Source: Limnanthes douglasii subsp. nivea (taxonomy: Eukaryota > Streptophyta > Magnoliopsida > Brassicales > Limnanthaceae). From it: DNA of 64,000 nucleotides. The notes below the pieces were generated by a model. That model was not told where the DNA came from. It was given only the letters and a program-made list of their open reading frames with translations, and did not search any database. Below are positions 1 through 11,371 of this stretch, piece by piece. The DNA lies in contig JAUPFV010000001.1 in NCBI GenBank assembly GCA_036936605.1, positions 346,219,081 to 346,283,080 of the forward strand. The letters are read 5' to 3'. The first letter of the stretch is position 1. Each line of letters begins with the position of its first letter. The position numbers and the translations under genes were made by a program.

Positions 1-1836
1 GTTATTTCCTCTTCGAATATGCTCCACCTCAACATTTTCAAATTGTGCCATCATACTTCGAAGTTCTTGCAAATACAAAACTAAACGGTCTTTTTTAGCT
101 TCTGATATTCCTTTAACATGGTTAACTACTAACTGCGAATCTGTTTCTAAGTGCACGAATATTGCTCCACAAATTTTTGCTAACCGCAATCCTGCTAACA
201 CTGCTTCATATTCAGCTTCATTATTCGAAGCATGAAATCCAAATCTTATAGCTTGAAACATATACTCCCATGTCGGTGCCACCAATTCTACCCCCGCACT
301 CGACCCTTTATTACTAGATCCTCCATCAGTTCGTACCGTCCACATCGGATTCGTGTGTATTTTTTCATCTTCTTTCTCTTCAAACCTGCTCGAATGAAAC
401 TCAACAAAGAAATCTGCTAAGGCCTGAGCTTTGATAGCCGTTCGTGGAGAGAATAACACATCGAAATCTCCCAATTCTACACACCACTTAGTCATTCTTC
501 CTGAGATATCTGGCTTTTGCAATACATTTTTCAATGGATAAGAAGTTCGAACCACAATTGTATGTGCTTGGAAGTAAGGACGCCACTATTATACACAACG
601 CCAATTTTTCGGGCTTTAAGTAACGTTTTTCAGCATCAACCAAACTTTTACTAACATAATAAACGGGCTTCGAAACTCCCGTACTTTCACTTATCAGAAA
701 TGCACTCACTGCATAATCCGATACTGCTATATACAAAAACAGTTGTTCACCTTCTCGAGGATTTGATAATATTTCAGGAGAGGACAAAAGATTTTTGATC
801 TTAACAAAAGCTTCTTCACAATCCGAAGTCCACTCAAAAAATTTCGGTCGACGTAACACCTGGAAAAAAGGCAAACATTTATCTGAAAAACGAGAAATGA
901 ATCTGTTCAGAGCTGCTAACCTACCTGTTAATATTTTCACTTCTTTGATATTCCGAGGCGAAGACAATGATATCAAAGCCTTCAACTGTTCTGGATCCAC
1001 TTCAATTCCTCTTTCACTTATCACATATCCCATAAATTTACCAGATCGGACTCCAAACGTACATTTTTCTGGGTTCAACTTCAACTGTATTGCTCTAAGA
1101 TTCAAAAACGTCTCTTCTAAATCATCAATATGATCATCATCACTTTTGCTCTTAACTAGCATATCATCGATGTATACTTCGATATTCCTGCCTATTTGTG
1201 AAGCAAATGCCTTATTCATCAACCTTTGATATGTAGACCCAGCATTTTTCAATCCAAACGGCATCACTCTATAACAATGTAAACCTCGATCAGTGATAAA
1301 AGTTGTGCTTTCTTCATCCTCTGGATTCATTCGAATTTGATTATATCCTGAAAATGCATCCATAAATGTTAGAATTTTGTTTCCAGAAGTAGAATCCACT
1401 AACTGATCAATTCGAGGTACTGGAAAAGGATCATTTGGGCAAGCTCTATTTAAATCTGTGAAGTCTACACACATTCTCCATTTTTCATTCTTCTTTTTCA
1501 CCACTACAGGATTAGCTGTCCACTTCGGATATTTGCACTCCCTAATATGCCCCATTTTATACAATCTATCTACTTCAGCAATTATGGCCTCAGATTTTTC
1601 CAAAGAAAAAGCTCTCCTTTTTTGTATTATTGGCTTGATCTTCGAATCCACAGCCAAACTATGACATATAATATCAATTGGGACCCCCACTACATCCTTA
1701 GACTTCCAATTCGAAGCACTCTGTTATTATCGAAGACGTATTCCTCTATTTCTTCACTTACTATAACAGAACTCGGGGTTGACCTTGGATCATCGATTCC
1801 TTCATCTTTACTACTAGAAGTCGACCCCCAAAATTG
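1..1836 (-). pseudogene. pol of gypsy copy A: RT and RNase H, broken
   Basis: Reverse transcriptase reads right to left from about 1690 and has the hallmark VDFTDLNRACP block, the DAFSGYNQI block and the YIDDMLVKSKS catalytic motif. It is followed by the usual gypsy RNase H (VSDYAVSAFLIS; YVSKSLVDAEKRYL). Near 581 a 14-bp deletion relative to copies B, C and D shifts the frame, so the RT/RNase H reading ends at 488. The second, Tat-type RNase H (TDGGSSNKGSSAGVELVAPT; ASNNEAEYEAVLAGLRLAK; LETDSQLVVNH) is still readable from 418 to the window edge. Upstream of RT the frame is also broken at about 1690-1735, where bases present in C are missing. Not functional. Confidence 0.9.
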
Positions 1837-4278
1837 CTATTTCTCCATTGGATCATCGGTACTTTTATCACGTAGTCTAAATGCAGCAGCATAACACTCT
1901 CTAGCTACTTTTTGATCACTTCGAACTACACCAATTCGATCCCCGACTACATATTTCAAAAATTGATGAACTGTAGAAACTATAGCATACATTTTTGCCA
2001 GCCATTACCTTCCAAAGATAGCATTGTAGCTCGTCGGACAATCTACCACCATAAAAAGTACTTGTACTTTCTTTTTAAAAGGCCCTTTTCCCAGAGAAAT
2101 TTCACCTTCAAATTCCCCTACTACATTCGCTGTTGCGCCAGTAAACCCAATTATAGTTCTTTCTGACCTTTCTATCCGAGGCGGAGCGTTTAATCTATCA
2201 TATGTTGATTTGAACAACACATTAGCAGAACTTCCAGTATCAATCAATACTCGTCAAACTTCTACCCCACACACTTCTGCTCCAATGACTACTGCATCTT
2301 CATGTGGTCCTGTAATTCCTCTCAAATCATCTCCATCGAAAATTATAAATGGGACATTCTTCTTATTGTATAAATGTGCTGATGCTCCTCCTTCAATTTG
2401 ATGAGTTAAATTTACTATATGTCTTTTCCTCGAATTATTAGTATCATTAGTCATTGAGTCTCCTCCAAATATTGCCAATGACTCAAAGAACGCAAATAAA
2501 TCGCGAACACGTCCCTTACACATCGGCTCATCAACTAACATCAACAACAATCGACTGGGGTCTGGGTCGACATATTCCGAAGCCACATCAAATTCATCCT
2601 CTGCAACATCTAAAATCATCAATGCACTTTCATGCTTAGAGTTAGTATTACTTACCTTTTGAGTTATTGCTCTAGCGTTCTTCGGACCATTACTTTGACT
2701 TTTGACATACTCCAACAATTTTCCATTCTCTATCAAAACCTGCGTTTCCTTCTTCAAAGCAATACAATCAGCTGTATCATGACCAACATCATTATGATAA
2801 CTACAGAACCTGCTATTGCGTTCCTCTCTTGGTTTATTAATTGGTGCCGGCTTTCTAAAATTTACCGTTCCCTTGGTTTTCTCATAAATCGATGCCACAT
2901 TTTCAGCCAAATCCGCATAATGTTCTGGTCTTACCCACACATTCGATCTTGGTCTGAATTGGTGTTAATTATTAAAATTGTGTTGATTAGAACCCCCTTG
3001 ATATGAGTTCGTACCTCCTCGATTGGAAACATTTTGATTACCCCTCGCCCGTGACGAGTTATTATTCGAAGCGTTCACTTGATTATTTCCCACTTGACTA
3101 TTCCCTTTCTGAACACCACTATTTCGTCCTCGAACTCGAGTAGACTCTTCGACTTTGATCTGATCTTCAACCTGAGCCATGAGAGCTCCAAACGTTAATG
3201 CCCTACGCCTTGTTGTTTCATCAGCTAAATCTCCTGGCAACAATCCTTGTCGAAACGCTGCCATAGCTACCACTTCCTCACAATCATCTAATCCTGCTTT
3301 TGTTAACACAAATCTTTTAGTATAATCCTTCAACTTTTCTCCCACAGCTTGCTTACATTGTATTATCGTATCTCCGTTAGCTCTCATTTCTTTGCTTCCC
3401 ACAAACTATCTTCGAAAAGCTGTGTAAAAGCCTCTAAAATTTACAATGGACTCCTTAGGGATCTTATTATACCACTTTAATGCAGTTCCTTTGAATGTCT
3501 GAGAGAATGCTCTACAAACCAATTAATCATCATCCTCGAAATTAGTCATATAATTCTTTAATTGCTCTATATGATCATCTGGATCTTGAGTTCCATCAAA
3601 CTTGTCAATTTTAGAAATGTCGAACCGCCTCGGAAGTGGTACAGATCTAATCGCACTAATCAACGGTGAATCCCTCCAATCTACTCCTTGAACAAACTGG
3701 TCTTCGTTCCTCATTCCCACAGTAGCATATAAACTTGGTTCGCCTTCATCAAATTTCCGAGGAGAATACACTTGTTTTTCCTTCTTTCGCCTTCCTTCCT
3801 TATACATTTTAGCTGGCCAAAAGTCATATCCTCCTTCTTTTGAATGACTTCGAAAATGCTTATATATTGGTGTTTCATCTGATTCCGAATTTTCAAAATC
3901 TTCTTCACTAGAATCTACATACCGTCGCTTCTGCAACTTTTCCTTTTTTCTCATTCCACTATGTTCCTTCTTACGCTCAAAATGTATTTTACGTTGAACA
4001 TCTTGAACATCGTCGACGTCATTCGATCGATCCGACTGATCATCCCGATTACCTCTTGATATTTCAGATCTAAGTCTAGCGCCATTATTATCTTGTTTCT
4101 TTTGAGCAAATTTATCAAGTTCTACCACTTTTCTTAACAACTCGTTCACTTTAGTTTCAATATCAAATTGGCTTGATCGAATCGGAACTGATTCATCTGC
4201 TTCTTTCTCTTGCAGATCAGATCTCAATGTCTCCAAAGCCCTTCGAATAGACGGATTATCTCCTTCCTCCGAATTCAT
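1837..4278 (-). pseudogene. gag-protease of gypsy copy A, multiple stops
   Basis: Starts at an ATG at 4278, the same start as in B and D. The N-terminal 180 residues are charged and low in complexity. Then comes the retrotransposon Gag core (KIDKFDGTQDPDDHIEQ onwards), an Asn/Ser/Gly-rich spacer and a zinc-knuckle variant with spacing CX2HX4HX4C. The aspartic protease follows with IDTGSSANVLF. One reading frame runs from 4278 to 1837 but is interrupted at 3525-3523, about 3405, 2967-2965, 2256-2254, 2007-2005 and 1839-1837. Three of these (about 3405, 2967 and 2256) are C-to-T changes of CAG, CAA and CGA relative to copy C, as expected from deamination of methylated cytosine in silenced elements. 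Confidence 0.88.
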
Positions 4279-4371
4279 CTCTGATCAACGAAAATATAAA
4301 CAAAATGCTTCAAAAAACGAAAAAAAATTCGAGACTCGATTTTTGATCTATCAATCAAGGTATCTTCGACC

Positions 4372-4387
4372 CCTCCTTCTAGTGCCA
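4372..4387 (-). other. Primer binding site, copy A (tRNA-Asn)
   Basis: Three bases inside the LTR edge, the minus strand reads TGGCACTAGAAGGAGG. This complements the 3' end of plant cytosolic tRNA-Asn (acceptor TTCTAGC, G73, CCA) with one mismatch (TGGCAC for TGGCGC). The tRNA sequence is recalled from family knowledge, not searched. Confidence 0.75.
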
Positions 4388-4390
4388 ATT

Positions 4391-4667
4391 TGGTGAGAAT
4401 AGAAAATATTGACTAAGAATCTGCAGAGATTTTTAGATGGTGAATATAATCTTTCTCCTCTTATTTTTTCATAGGTGTTATCAGTCTCCTCGACCTCTTT
4501 AAATAGGCCCAGTGAGTTAGTTACAAATTTGGTTACATAAAAGATTTATTTACAGTCCAGTCCCTATTCTTCTTATAAAGTTTTAATCTTATTCCTTATT
4601 AATAGAACTTATCATTCAAGTCCTTATTAATTACATTTAAATCCTTTATGAATCTATTTCCTTATCA
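4391..4667 (-). repeat. 5' LTR of gypsy copy A (277 bp)
   Basis: On the minus strand it begins TGATAAGGA and ends TTCTCACCA, with TG...CA ends. It is nearly identical to both LTRs of copy C. A weak TATTTAAAG promoter-like motif lies inside. The partner 3' LTR is outside the window, so age and target duplication cannot be read. Confidence 0.95.
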
Positions 4668-5679
4668 ACTTATAACGTAAAACTGAAGCAGATAAAAAAT
4701 ATTAAAAAGCCGAATGTACCATAAATTTTATAAATCAATGTTTTGTAAAAAACGAATCGATCAAATTTAATATCTTATTTATTTTATTTAAAATGTTGAC
4801 TAAATACGTTTTATAACCCCATGCATGAACTCTTGATCATGTGATAGTTTGATTTAAAAAATACCACATAGGTAGACGAACTCGTTGGGTGTAATTTAGT
4901 GGATAGGTATAAATTTAAAATATAATTAGTATAGAATCGTTCAACTACATTTAAAATTAAGTCTATGTGTTAATGGAAATTACAGTTTTCCTTTAGTAAA
5001 AAAGGAAGCTTAATTGCCTGAATACTTTAAACATGGGAGTTTGACCTCTATATTCAACTCCAAAACCAGAACACATACACTATTCCGTCGTTGATTTAGG
5101 GAGTGCATACTTTCAACATTTCGGATTTTTAAATCCTTCAACTAAACTACATGATGTTTGAAATCATTAATTAATTGATTATCTCTTAGGAACCACATGA
5201 GGGTATCCATCCTTCCTACTTGTTTTATTTTTTTAATGACCTCACCATTATGAGACTGCATCAAGTTGGCATTGTAGATCTCCATTCCTTCAGACTATTT
5301 TTATTGGAAGAACGCATTTGTTTTTCTTGGATTGGAGTATAAAAGATTTATGAGAAAGAGTTAACTCTGACTTTATGGATATGTGCAGGAATTTATTAGA
5401 CATTGCAACTACTTGATTCAGCTATTAAAACGAACTGACATAATCAAACTATTTACATTCTGTTGCAAGAGGAATAGCCTCTTTAAGTACCGATTCCAGT
5501 TCGCTGTGCCAATTTCATTGCAAACAAATACTGTTTTAGACATGAAGAATCAATTGTTCAGGCTGTTCTAATTCACTAAAGCATCTAAAGGTGCTATGTT
5601 TGAGTTGTCTAAAAATGTTTTGAAAATAGTTTTTTCATCACAGCTCAAAAGCAGAACTCGATTAATGCAACCAAAGAAA

Positions 5680-5772
5680 CCGACCTTAGCTCAGTTGGTA
5701 GAGCGGAGGACTGTAGTAAGTTGATCCTAACAGAAAATCCTTAGGTCGCTGGTTCGAATCCGGCAGGTCGGA
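5680..5772 (+). tRNA. tRNA-Tyr (GTA), unit 1, 20-nt intron
   Basis: Supplies tyrosine tRNA to cytosolic translation. The 5' exon 5680-5716 carries D-arm box A (TAGCTCAGTTGG) and anticodon GTA at 5713-5715 followed by G37. The intron is 5717-5736. The 3' exon 5737-5772 has box B GGTTCGAATCC. The acceptor arms CCGACCT/AGGTCGG pair perfectly, with A as discriminator. The intron lies one base 3' of the anticodon, the position of all eukaryotic nuclear tRNA introns; plant tRNA-Tyr genes have introns as a rule. CAA motifs lie just upstream (GCAACCAAAG), as in many plant tRNA genes, and a T-run follows. No base disrupts the fold, so it looks functional. Confidence 0.97.
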
Positions 5773-5780
5773 ATCAATCC

Positions 5781-5789
5781 TTTTGTTTT
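5781..5789 (+). terminator. Pol III T-run terminator of tRNA-Tyr
   Basis: TTTTGTTTT starts 8 bases after the tRNA discriminator base, the usual RNA polymerase III stop. The same run follows the other two copies at 25790 and 43310. Confidence 0.8.
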
Positions 5790-5987
5790 CTAGGTCAACT
5801 ACTTACAATGAGTGCATACACATTGGGCAAAGTGGTCTTGGAATGTTTTGTCTAATAGGGCATGCTATCACAGTTAAAACAGGTACCCATAAATTATGTA
5901 TAGCATCCATCTTAACCCTAGCAAAAAACATGAAGATCAGATGAGCGCTAGGTTTAAAACTTTTTGTCTTATTAATACAATTGTATT

Positions 5988-6475
5988 TGTTGGATCATAA
6001 ACTTGATCCACTTAAAGGGCCCAACCCACTCAAAGGGTCCAGCCCACTTAATAAGACTCATCTAGAAAGAATACTCTAGAAACATTTAAATTAATATTTA
6101 GTAGTTTAGGTTGAGTGCAAGACACACTTTTAGATTGAGTGTAAGAAACACCTTAACTTTGAGTGTAGTATTGATGTTGAGTGTGTTAGTATCCAAAAAC
6201 CTCTTGGATGGTGGATCTTTGTCTCCACTATATTCCTATAAATAGTGGAGCTCTCCCACCATCTAGAGAATCACCAAACACACTAAGAAGCAAAGTTAGA
6301 GAGAAAGTTAGAGTGAGAGAAAAGAGAGACAAGAATGCTCTCTTGAGTGTTAGAAAAAATATTATCTCTTCTAGTGTGAGTTGTAAGAGTGTTTTGTAAT
6401 ATTTCTCCTTTTCCATCTATATCAAAGTTGTTTGTTTGTTTTAAAGAGAGTGTTGTTTTATATTTTCCGCCAACA
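5988..6475 (+). repeat. 5' LTR of copia (488 bp)
   Basis: Begins TGTTGGATC and ends CCGCCAACA, giving 5-bp terminal inverted repeats TGTTG/CAACA. It contains repeats of GAGTGTAAG/GAGTGCAAG (about 6113-6185) and a TATA box. The very end GTTTTATATTTTCCGCC is next to the primer site. Confidence 0.96.
6237..6244 (+). promoter_or_regulatory. TATA box of the copia LTR
   Basis: TATAAATA in the 5' LTR, followed by GC-richer sequence; repeated at 10881-10888 in the 3' LTR. The position, about 240 bp before the LTR end, suits an LTR promoter with start of transcription near 6270. Confidence 0.7.
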
Positions 6476-6478
6476 AAG

Positions 6479-6490
6479 TGGTATCAGAGC
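6479..6490 (+). other. Copia primer binding site (tRNA-iMet)
   Basis: TGGTATCAGAGC, three bases after the LTR, is the classic copia primer site complementary to the 3' end of initiator tRNA-Met in plants. Confidence 0.93.
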
Positions 6491-6544
6491 CACAAGCTCT
6501 ATCCGAAAAAATTGTTTTTAAATTTTTTGAGCATATTTAAAAAT

Positions 6545-7189
6545 ATGGCAAATGGTGTATCATCCTTCCAAGTTCCAACACTCAACAACAACAACTACGA
6601 CAATTGGAGTATCAAGATGAAAGCTCTCCTTGGAGCACATGATGTGTGGGATGTCGTCGAAAAAGGTTTTGACGAACCCGAAGATGAAGCAAATCTTGCT
6701 CAAGAGGAGAAAACAACGTTGAAGGATTCAAGAAAGAGAGACAAAAAAGCTCTCTTCCTCATCTATCAAGCATTAGATGATGATGGCTTCGAAAAAATTT
6801 CAAGCGCATCTTCCGGCAAGCAAGCGTGGGAGAAATTACAAATCTCTTACAAAGGAGTCGAAAAGGTGAAAAAGGTACGTCTCCAAACATTAAGAGGTGA
6901 ATTTGAATCTTTACATATGAAAGCGTCCAAATCTATTTCGGAATATTTTTCAAGAGTAGCAACCGTTTCTAATCAATTAAAAAGAAATGGTGAGAACTTA
7001 GAAGATGTGAGAGTAATCGAAAAAAATACTCCGCTCGTTGGATCCCAAATTTGAGCACATCGTCGTGACGATTGAGGAAACTAAAGACTTGGAGAAGATG
7101 ATGATTGAAGAACTCCAAGGATCATTACAAGCCTATGAAGAAAAGCACAGAAGAAGCAAGAGATCACCGAGCAACTCCTCAAAGTAGAA
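6545..7189 (+). pseudogene. Copia gag N-terminal part (UBN2 type), two frameshifts
   Basis: The likely start is the ATG at 6545, just downstream of the leader; the open frame upstream lies in the LTR and is not used. The protein opens with the copia gag signature [18 protein letters not shown] and continues with the UBN2 capsid core ([32 protein letters not shown]). One extra A in the A-run at about 7020 shifts the frame, ending at 7054, and the onward gag sequence continues in the next frame. A second one-base slip near 7155 moves it to the frame that opens at about 7190, which holds the zinc knuckle. Two slips so close mean no complete Gag can be made. Confidence 0.88.
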
Positions 7190-8866
7190 TTGAAGGACAT
7201 GCATGCAAATCAAGGAGATGATAGAAACCAACGTAGCCGAGGCAGAGGCAGAGGCCGCGGACGAGGTGGTTATCACGGCAGTGGACGTGGCTGGAATTAC
7301 AACAACAATAATTCCAACTACAACTACGAGAAACGAGAAAGCTCAACACGAGGTCGTGGAAGAAGAAATCCGAACTCGAGGTATGATAAATCTCAAATCC
7401 AATGCTATAAATGTCAAAGGTTTGGACATTATGCTACAGAATGCAGAGACCCCAACAATAGAGTTGAGGAGAGGGCCGACTATGTGGAGGAGAAGACGAA
7501 GGAAAAAGATATGTTATTACTAACATACAAAAACACTAATGAAGGTCAAGACAACACTTGGTTTCTTGACAGTGGTGCAAGCAACCACATGTGTGGGAAA
7601 AGAAGCATGTTTGTAGAGATCAATGAAGAAGTGAGTGGAAATGTGTCTTTTGGAGATGATAGCAAAATATCGGTGAAAGGAAAAGGTAATATTCTTATTC
7701 GTGCAAAAGATGGTAGTCACCAAATGATTTCAAATGTCTATTACGTACCTAGCATGAAAAAAAACATCTTGAGCTTGGGACAATTACTAGAAAAGGGCTA
7801 TGATATTCATGTGAAAAATTATAGTCTTTTTGTAAGAGATGACAAAGGAGACTTAATTGTTAAAGTCCAAATGTCAAAGAATAGAATGTTCCCTTTGAAT
7901 ATTCAAAATGATGTTGCAAAGTGTCTTAAGGCGTGTTACAAAGATTCGTCGTGGCTATGGCATGTTCGATTTGGGCATCTAAACTTTACAAATTTAGAGT
8001 TATTGTCCAAGAAGGAAATGGTGAGAGGGTTACCATGTATCAACCATCCTGACCAACTATGCGAAGGATGTTTTCTTGGAAAGCAATTCAGAAAAAGCTT
8101 TCCAAAGGAATCAGAATCAAGAGCCAAGAAACCTCTCGAGCTTATTCATACCGATGTGTGTGGTCCAATCAAGCCGAGCTCTCTAGGTAAAAGGAACTAC
8201 TTCCTTCTCTTCATTGATGATTTTTCAAGAAAAACTTGGGTATATTTCTTGAAACAGAAATCCGAAGTCTTTGGAATATTTAAGAAGTTCAAAGCAGTTG
8301 TGGAAAAAGAAAGCGGAAATAAGATCAAAGCCATGAGATCTGACCGAGGAGGAGAGTTCACATCCAATGAATTTCTGGAGTTTTGTGAAGCACATGGAAT
8401 TCGTCGCCACTTGACAGTTCCCAGATCTCCTCAACAAAATGGTGTGGCAGAAAGGAAGAACAGAACAATCCTTGATATGGCGCGAAGCATGCTCAAAAGC
8501 AAGAAACTGCCTAAGGATTTTTGGGCGGAAGCAGTGGCATGTGCGGTCTACTTGTCCAACCGATCTCCAACAAGAAGTGTTTGGGGAAAGACACCACAAG
8601 AAGCGTGGAGTGGAAGAAAGCCCGGAATTTCCCACTTGAGAGTATTTGGAAGCGTAGCCCATGTCCATGTACCATACGAACAACGAACCAAACTTGATGA
8701 TAAAAGCAAGAGTTTTATCTTCATCGGTTACGACTCAAGTTCCAAAGGCTACAAGTTATACAACCCAAACAAGAAGAAGGTTGTGATAAGCCGAGACGTG
8801 ATAGTTGATGAAGAAAGCGAATGGGATTTTGGGTCTCATGCAAATGAGTTCACATTTTTTCCCTAA
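7190..8866 (+). pseudogene. Copia gag C-terminus, protease and integrase
   Basis: Open for 558 codons, entered only by frameshift from the upstream part. An RG-rich stretch is followed by the CX2CX4HX4C zinc knuckle (CYKCQRFGHYATEC, about residue 73). Then come the aspartic protease motif WFLDSGASNHMCG (about residue 123), the pre-integrase HHCC zinc region (HVRFGHLN ... CEGCFLGK) and the integrase core. The core keeps its DDE residues in HTDVCGP, RSDRGGEF and QNGVAERKNRT. The frame ends in a TAA at 8864-8866. About 270 bp of integrase C-terminal/linker sequence to 9136 follows with further stops (for example 9114). Confidence 0.92.
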
Positions 8867-9136
8867 ATTGAAGAAGATGAGAAGACACCGAATGAGCAAT
8901 CACAAGATGTTGCAACCCCACATGCTTCACCAACAGCAACTACTCATGAAGACTCACCACCTTCATCATTGTCAAATGGTAGTCAAAATGAGAGAGTTGT
9001 GGAACGTATAAGAAGCCTTAGTGATCTTTATGAGGTAACTGAACCAATGGATAACATTACACTCTTTTGTCTCTTTGCTGATTGTGAGCCAGTGACATTT
9101 CAAGAAGCTGCATAAGAGAAACAATGGAGAGACGCG

Positions 9137-9862
9137 ATGGATAAAGAAATTAGAGCCATCGAGAAGAATGACACATGGGAACTCACCTCACTTCCCAAAG
9201 GGTGCAAGACAATAGGCGTCAGATGGTTATACAAAACCAAGAGAAATGCTAAGGGGGAGATTGAAAAACACAAAGCGAGGCTTGTTGCAAAAGGCTATAG
9301 TCAAAAGGCGGGAATTGACTATGATGAGGTATTCGCCCCCGTTGCCCGATTAGAAACTATTAGATTAATAATTTCTTTGGCAGCTCAAAACAAGTGGAAG
9401 ATACAACAAATGGATGTAAAGTCAGCATTTCTAAATGGCGTCCTTGAAGAAGAAGTCTACATTCAACAACCATTAGGCTATGAGGTCAAAGGTCACGAAG
9501 ATAAGGTGTTGAAGCTAAAGAAGGCTCTTTACGGGCTAAAACAAGCACCAAGGGCATGGAACAGTAGAATCGACAAGTATTTCCAAGAGAACGGCTTCAA
9601 CAAATGTCCGTACGAGCACGCTCTATACACCAAGATCAAAGATGGAGATATTTTAATTGTGTGTCTCTACGTGGACGATTTGATCTTCACTGGAAGCAAC
9701 CCAAACATGTTTAATAAATTTAAAGAAGTGATGACAAAGGAATTCGAGATGACAGACTTGGGGCTCATGGCGTACTACCTTGGCATTGAAGTTAAGCAGC
9801 AAAAAGATGGAATTTTTCATCTCACAAGAAAGATATGCAAAAGATATCCTCAAGAAGTTTAA
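9137..9862 (+). pseudogene. Copia reverse transcriptase segment
   Basis: This has the copia RT opening WELTSLPKGCKTIGVRW, then KARLVAKGYSQ, the YDEVFAPVARLETIR block, MDVKSAFLNG with the first catalytic Asp, ALYGLKQAPRAW, and the YVDDL catalytic pair (about residue 180). Near 9830 one base is missing relative to the expected frame, so the end of RT reads out of frame to the stop at 9862. A second slip lies near 9900, before RNase H resumes. Homology is unmistakable; the enzyme cannot be made whole. Confidence 0.93.
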
Positions 9863-9963
9863 GATGGAGAATTGTAGCTCGATAAGCACACCTATGGAAG
9901 TTTGGAGTCAAAATATCCAAGCATGAAGAAGGCGAAAGTGTAGATCCAACATTATTCAAAAGT

Positions 9964-10638
9964 TTGGTGGGTAGCCTACGCTATCTAACTTGTACGAGAC
10001 CAGATATTCTTCATGCAGTTGGATTGGTATGTCGCTATATGGAATCTCCAACAACAACTCATTTCAAGGCTGCAAAGAGAATCCTTCGTTACCTGAAAGG
10101 TACAATCGACTTTGGATTACTCTATTCCATTTCTAATGATTACAAACTTGTTGGGTATAGCGATAGTGATTGGGGTGGAGACATAGACAATCGAAGGAGT
10201 ACTACTGGATTTGTATTCTTCATGGGAAACATTGCTTTCACATGGATGTCAAAGAAACAACCGATAGTCACATTATCCACTTGTGAGGCAGAATATGTTG
10301 CTGCCACTACCTGTGTTAGTCATGCAATTTGGCTTAGAAATCTATTGAAGGAGATAGACCTAACACAACATGAGCCAACTAAGGTCTATGTCGATAATAA
10401 GTCAGCAATCGCCTTAGCCAAGAATCCAGTATTCCATGATCGAAGCAAGCATATAGATGTCCGCTACCACTACATAAGGGAGTGTATTTCAAGAAAGGAT
10501 GTGCAAGTTGAATATGTGAAGACACAAGATCAAGCTGCTGATATTTTCACCAAGCCACTGAAAAGCGAAGACTTCAAACGATTAAGGAAACTACTAGGGG
10601 TCACGGGATCAAGTTTAAGGGGGAGTTTTGGATCATAA
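9964..10638 (+). pseudogene. Copia RNase H domain
   Basis: Open for 224 codons. It starts at the RT thumb/connection (VGSLRYLTCTRPDI), then has the RNase H core with YSDSDWGG, STCEAEYVAA, YVDNKSAIALAKNP and the terminal DQAADIFTKPL. These supply the acidic active-site residues D, E, D and D. The domain itself looks intact but is separated from RT by frameshifts. The reading runs to 10638, just into the 3' LTR. Confidence 0.93.
10616..10625 (+). other. Copia polypurine tract
   Basis: TAAGGGGGAG directly abuts the 3' LTR, the place from which plus-strand DNA synthesis is primed. Confidence 0.85.
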
Positions 10639-11119
10639 ACTTGATCCACTTAAAGGGCCCAACCCACTCAAAGGGTCCAACCCACTTAATAAGACCCATC
10701 TAGAAAGAATACTCTAGCAACATTTAAATTTAAATTAATATTTAGTAGTTTAGGTTGAGTGCAAGACACACTTTTAGATTGAGTGTAAGAAACACCTTAA
10801 CTTTGAGTGTAGTATTGATGTTGAGTGTGTTAGTATCCAAAAACCTCTTGGATGGTGGATCTTTGTCTCCACTATATTCCTATAAATAGTGGAGCTCTCC
10901 CACCATCTAGAGAATCACCAAACACACTAAGAAGCAAAGTTAGAGAGAAAGTTAGAGTGAGAGAAAAGAGAGACAAGAATGCTCTCTTGAGTGTTAGAAA
11001 AAATATTATCTCTTCTAGTGTGAGTTGTAAGAGTGTTTTGTAATATTTCTCATTTTCCATCTATATCAAAGTTGTTTGTTTGTTTTAAAGAGAGTGTTGT
11101 TTTATATTTTCCGCCAACA
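10626..11119 (+). repeat. 3' LTR of copia (494 bp)
   Basis: It matches the 5' LTR with about 5 substitutions and an extra TAAATT near 10725. The first dinucleotide is TT, not the required TG, so this end has mutated since insertion. The end CCGCCAACA is intact and meets the target duplication GTATT. Confidence 0.95.
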
Positions 11120-11371
11120 GTATTCTCTCCTAAGAGTTTTAGAAAGACAAAATATTGTTATGATCAATGCTCTTTTTATTTTGTTGTGAGATGAAAGATG
11201 TGATGATGGAAATAGTTGTTACTGTCACCAACTTTGCATTTTAAGCGTATTAAGTATGGCTACATTACTATTAAAGTAACCTCTCAACATCCAAAAATCA
11301 CACACTAACCATGTTTTTCTATCCATTCCCATTCATGTGTGGATGATGCAGTGTTTTTTAAACATTTAAAT

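Larger units (their letters stand above)
1..4667 (-). mobile_element. Ty3/gypsy Tat-lineage retrotransposon, copy A (3' part beyond window)
   Basis: Reading leftwards, the copy shows 5' LTR, tRNA-Asn-type primer site, gag, protease, reverse transcriptase, first RNase H and the start of the second (Tat-type) RNase H, where the window cuts it. Integrase, antisense gene and 3' LTR lie outside. It is closest to copy C: 277-bp LTR and the same gag variants. It sits in the first tandem unit at a site which is uninterrupted in unit 2 (about 24607) and unit 3 (about 42115). Multiple nonsense codons and a 14-bp deletion make it non-coding. Element identity is secure; the lineage call rests on the dual RNase H and the antisense gene seen in sibling copy C. 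Confidence 0.93.
5988..11119 (+). mobile_element. Ty1/copia LTR retrotransposon, near-complete, disabled
   Basis: A 5132-bp element with the full copia order: LTR, tRNA-iMet primer site, gag with CCHC knuckle, protease, integrase, reverse transcriptase, RNase H, polypurine tract, LTR. The 5-bp target duplication GTATT (5983-5987 and 11120-11124) is perfect. The empty site ACAATTGTATTCTCTCC is preserved in unit 2 (about 25986) and unit 3 (about 43506). LTRs differ by about 5 substitutions and one 6-bp insertion over 488 bp (about 99% identical), so insertion is fairly recent. Nevertheless the coding region has at least four frameshifts and two stops. I do not commit to a copia sublineage. Confidence 0.96.

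Noticed and set aside
232..420. Plus-strand frames of 60 to 112 codons over gypsy gag and pol (for example 232-420, 795-1133, 37171-37359, 58544-58750)
   Set aside because: Antisense shadows of conserved pol codons; they recur in every copy but have no start context or domain.
4976..5012. Small hairpin-like TTTTCCTTTAGTAAAAAAGGAAG, with a relative near 12640
   Set aside because: Part of AT-rich unit DNA; the stem is short and A/T-biased, and no element ends could be defined.
5383..5571. 62-codon open frame just before tRNA-Tyr, identical in three units (also 25393, 42912)
   Set aside because: It starts at GTG, not ATG, has no recognisable domain, and identity only reflects recent duplication of the unit.
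6208..6399. 63-codon frame repeated at 10852, with an antisense partner
   Set aside because: It lies within the copia LTRs, over the TATA box and leader; identical because the LTRs are.
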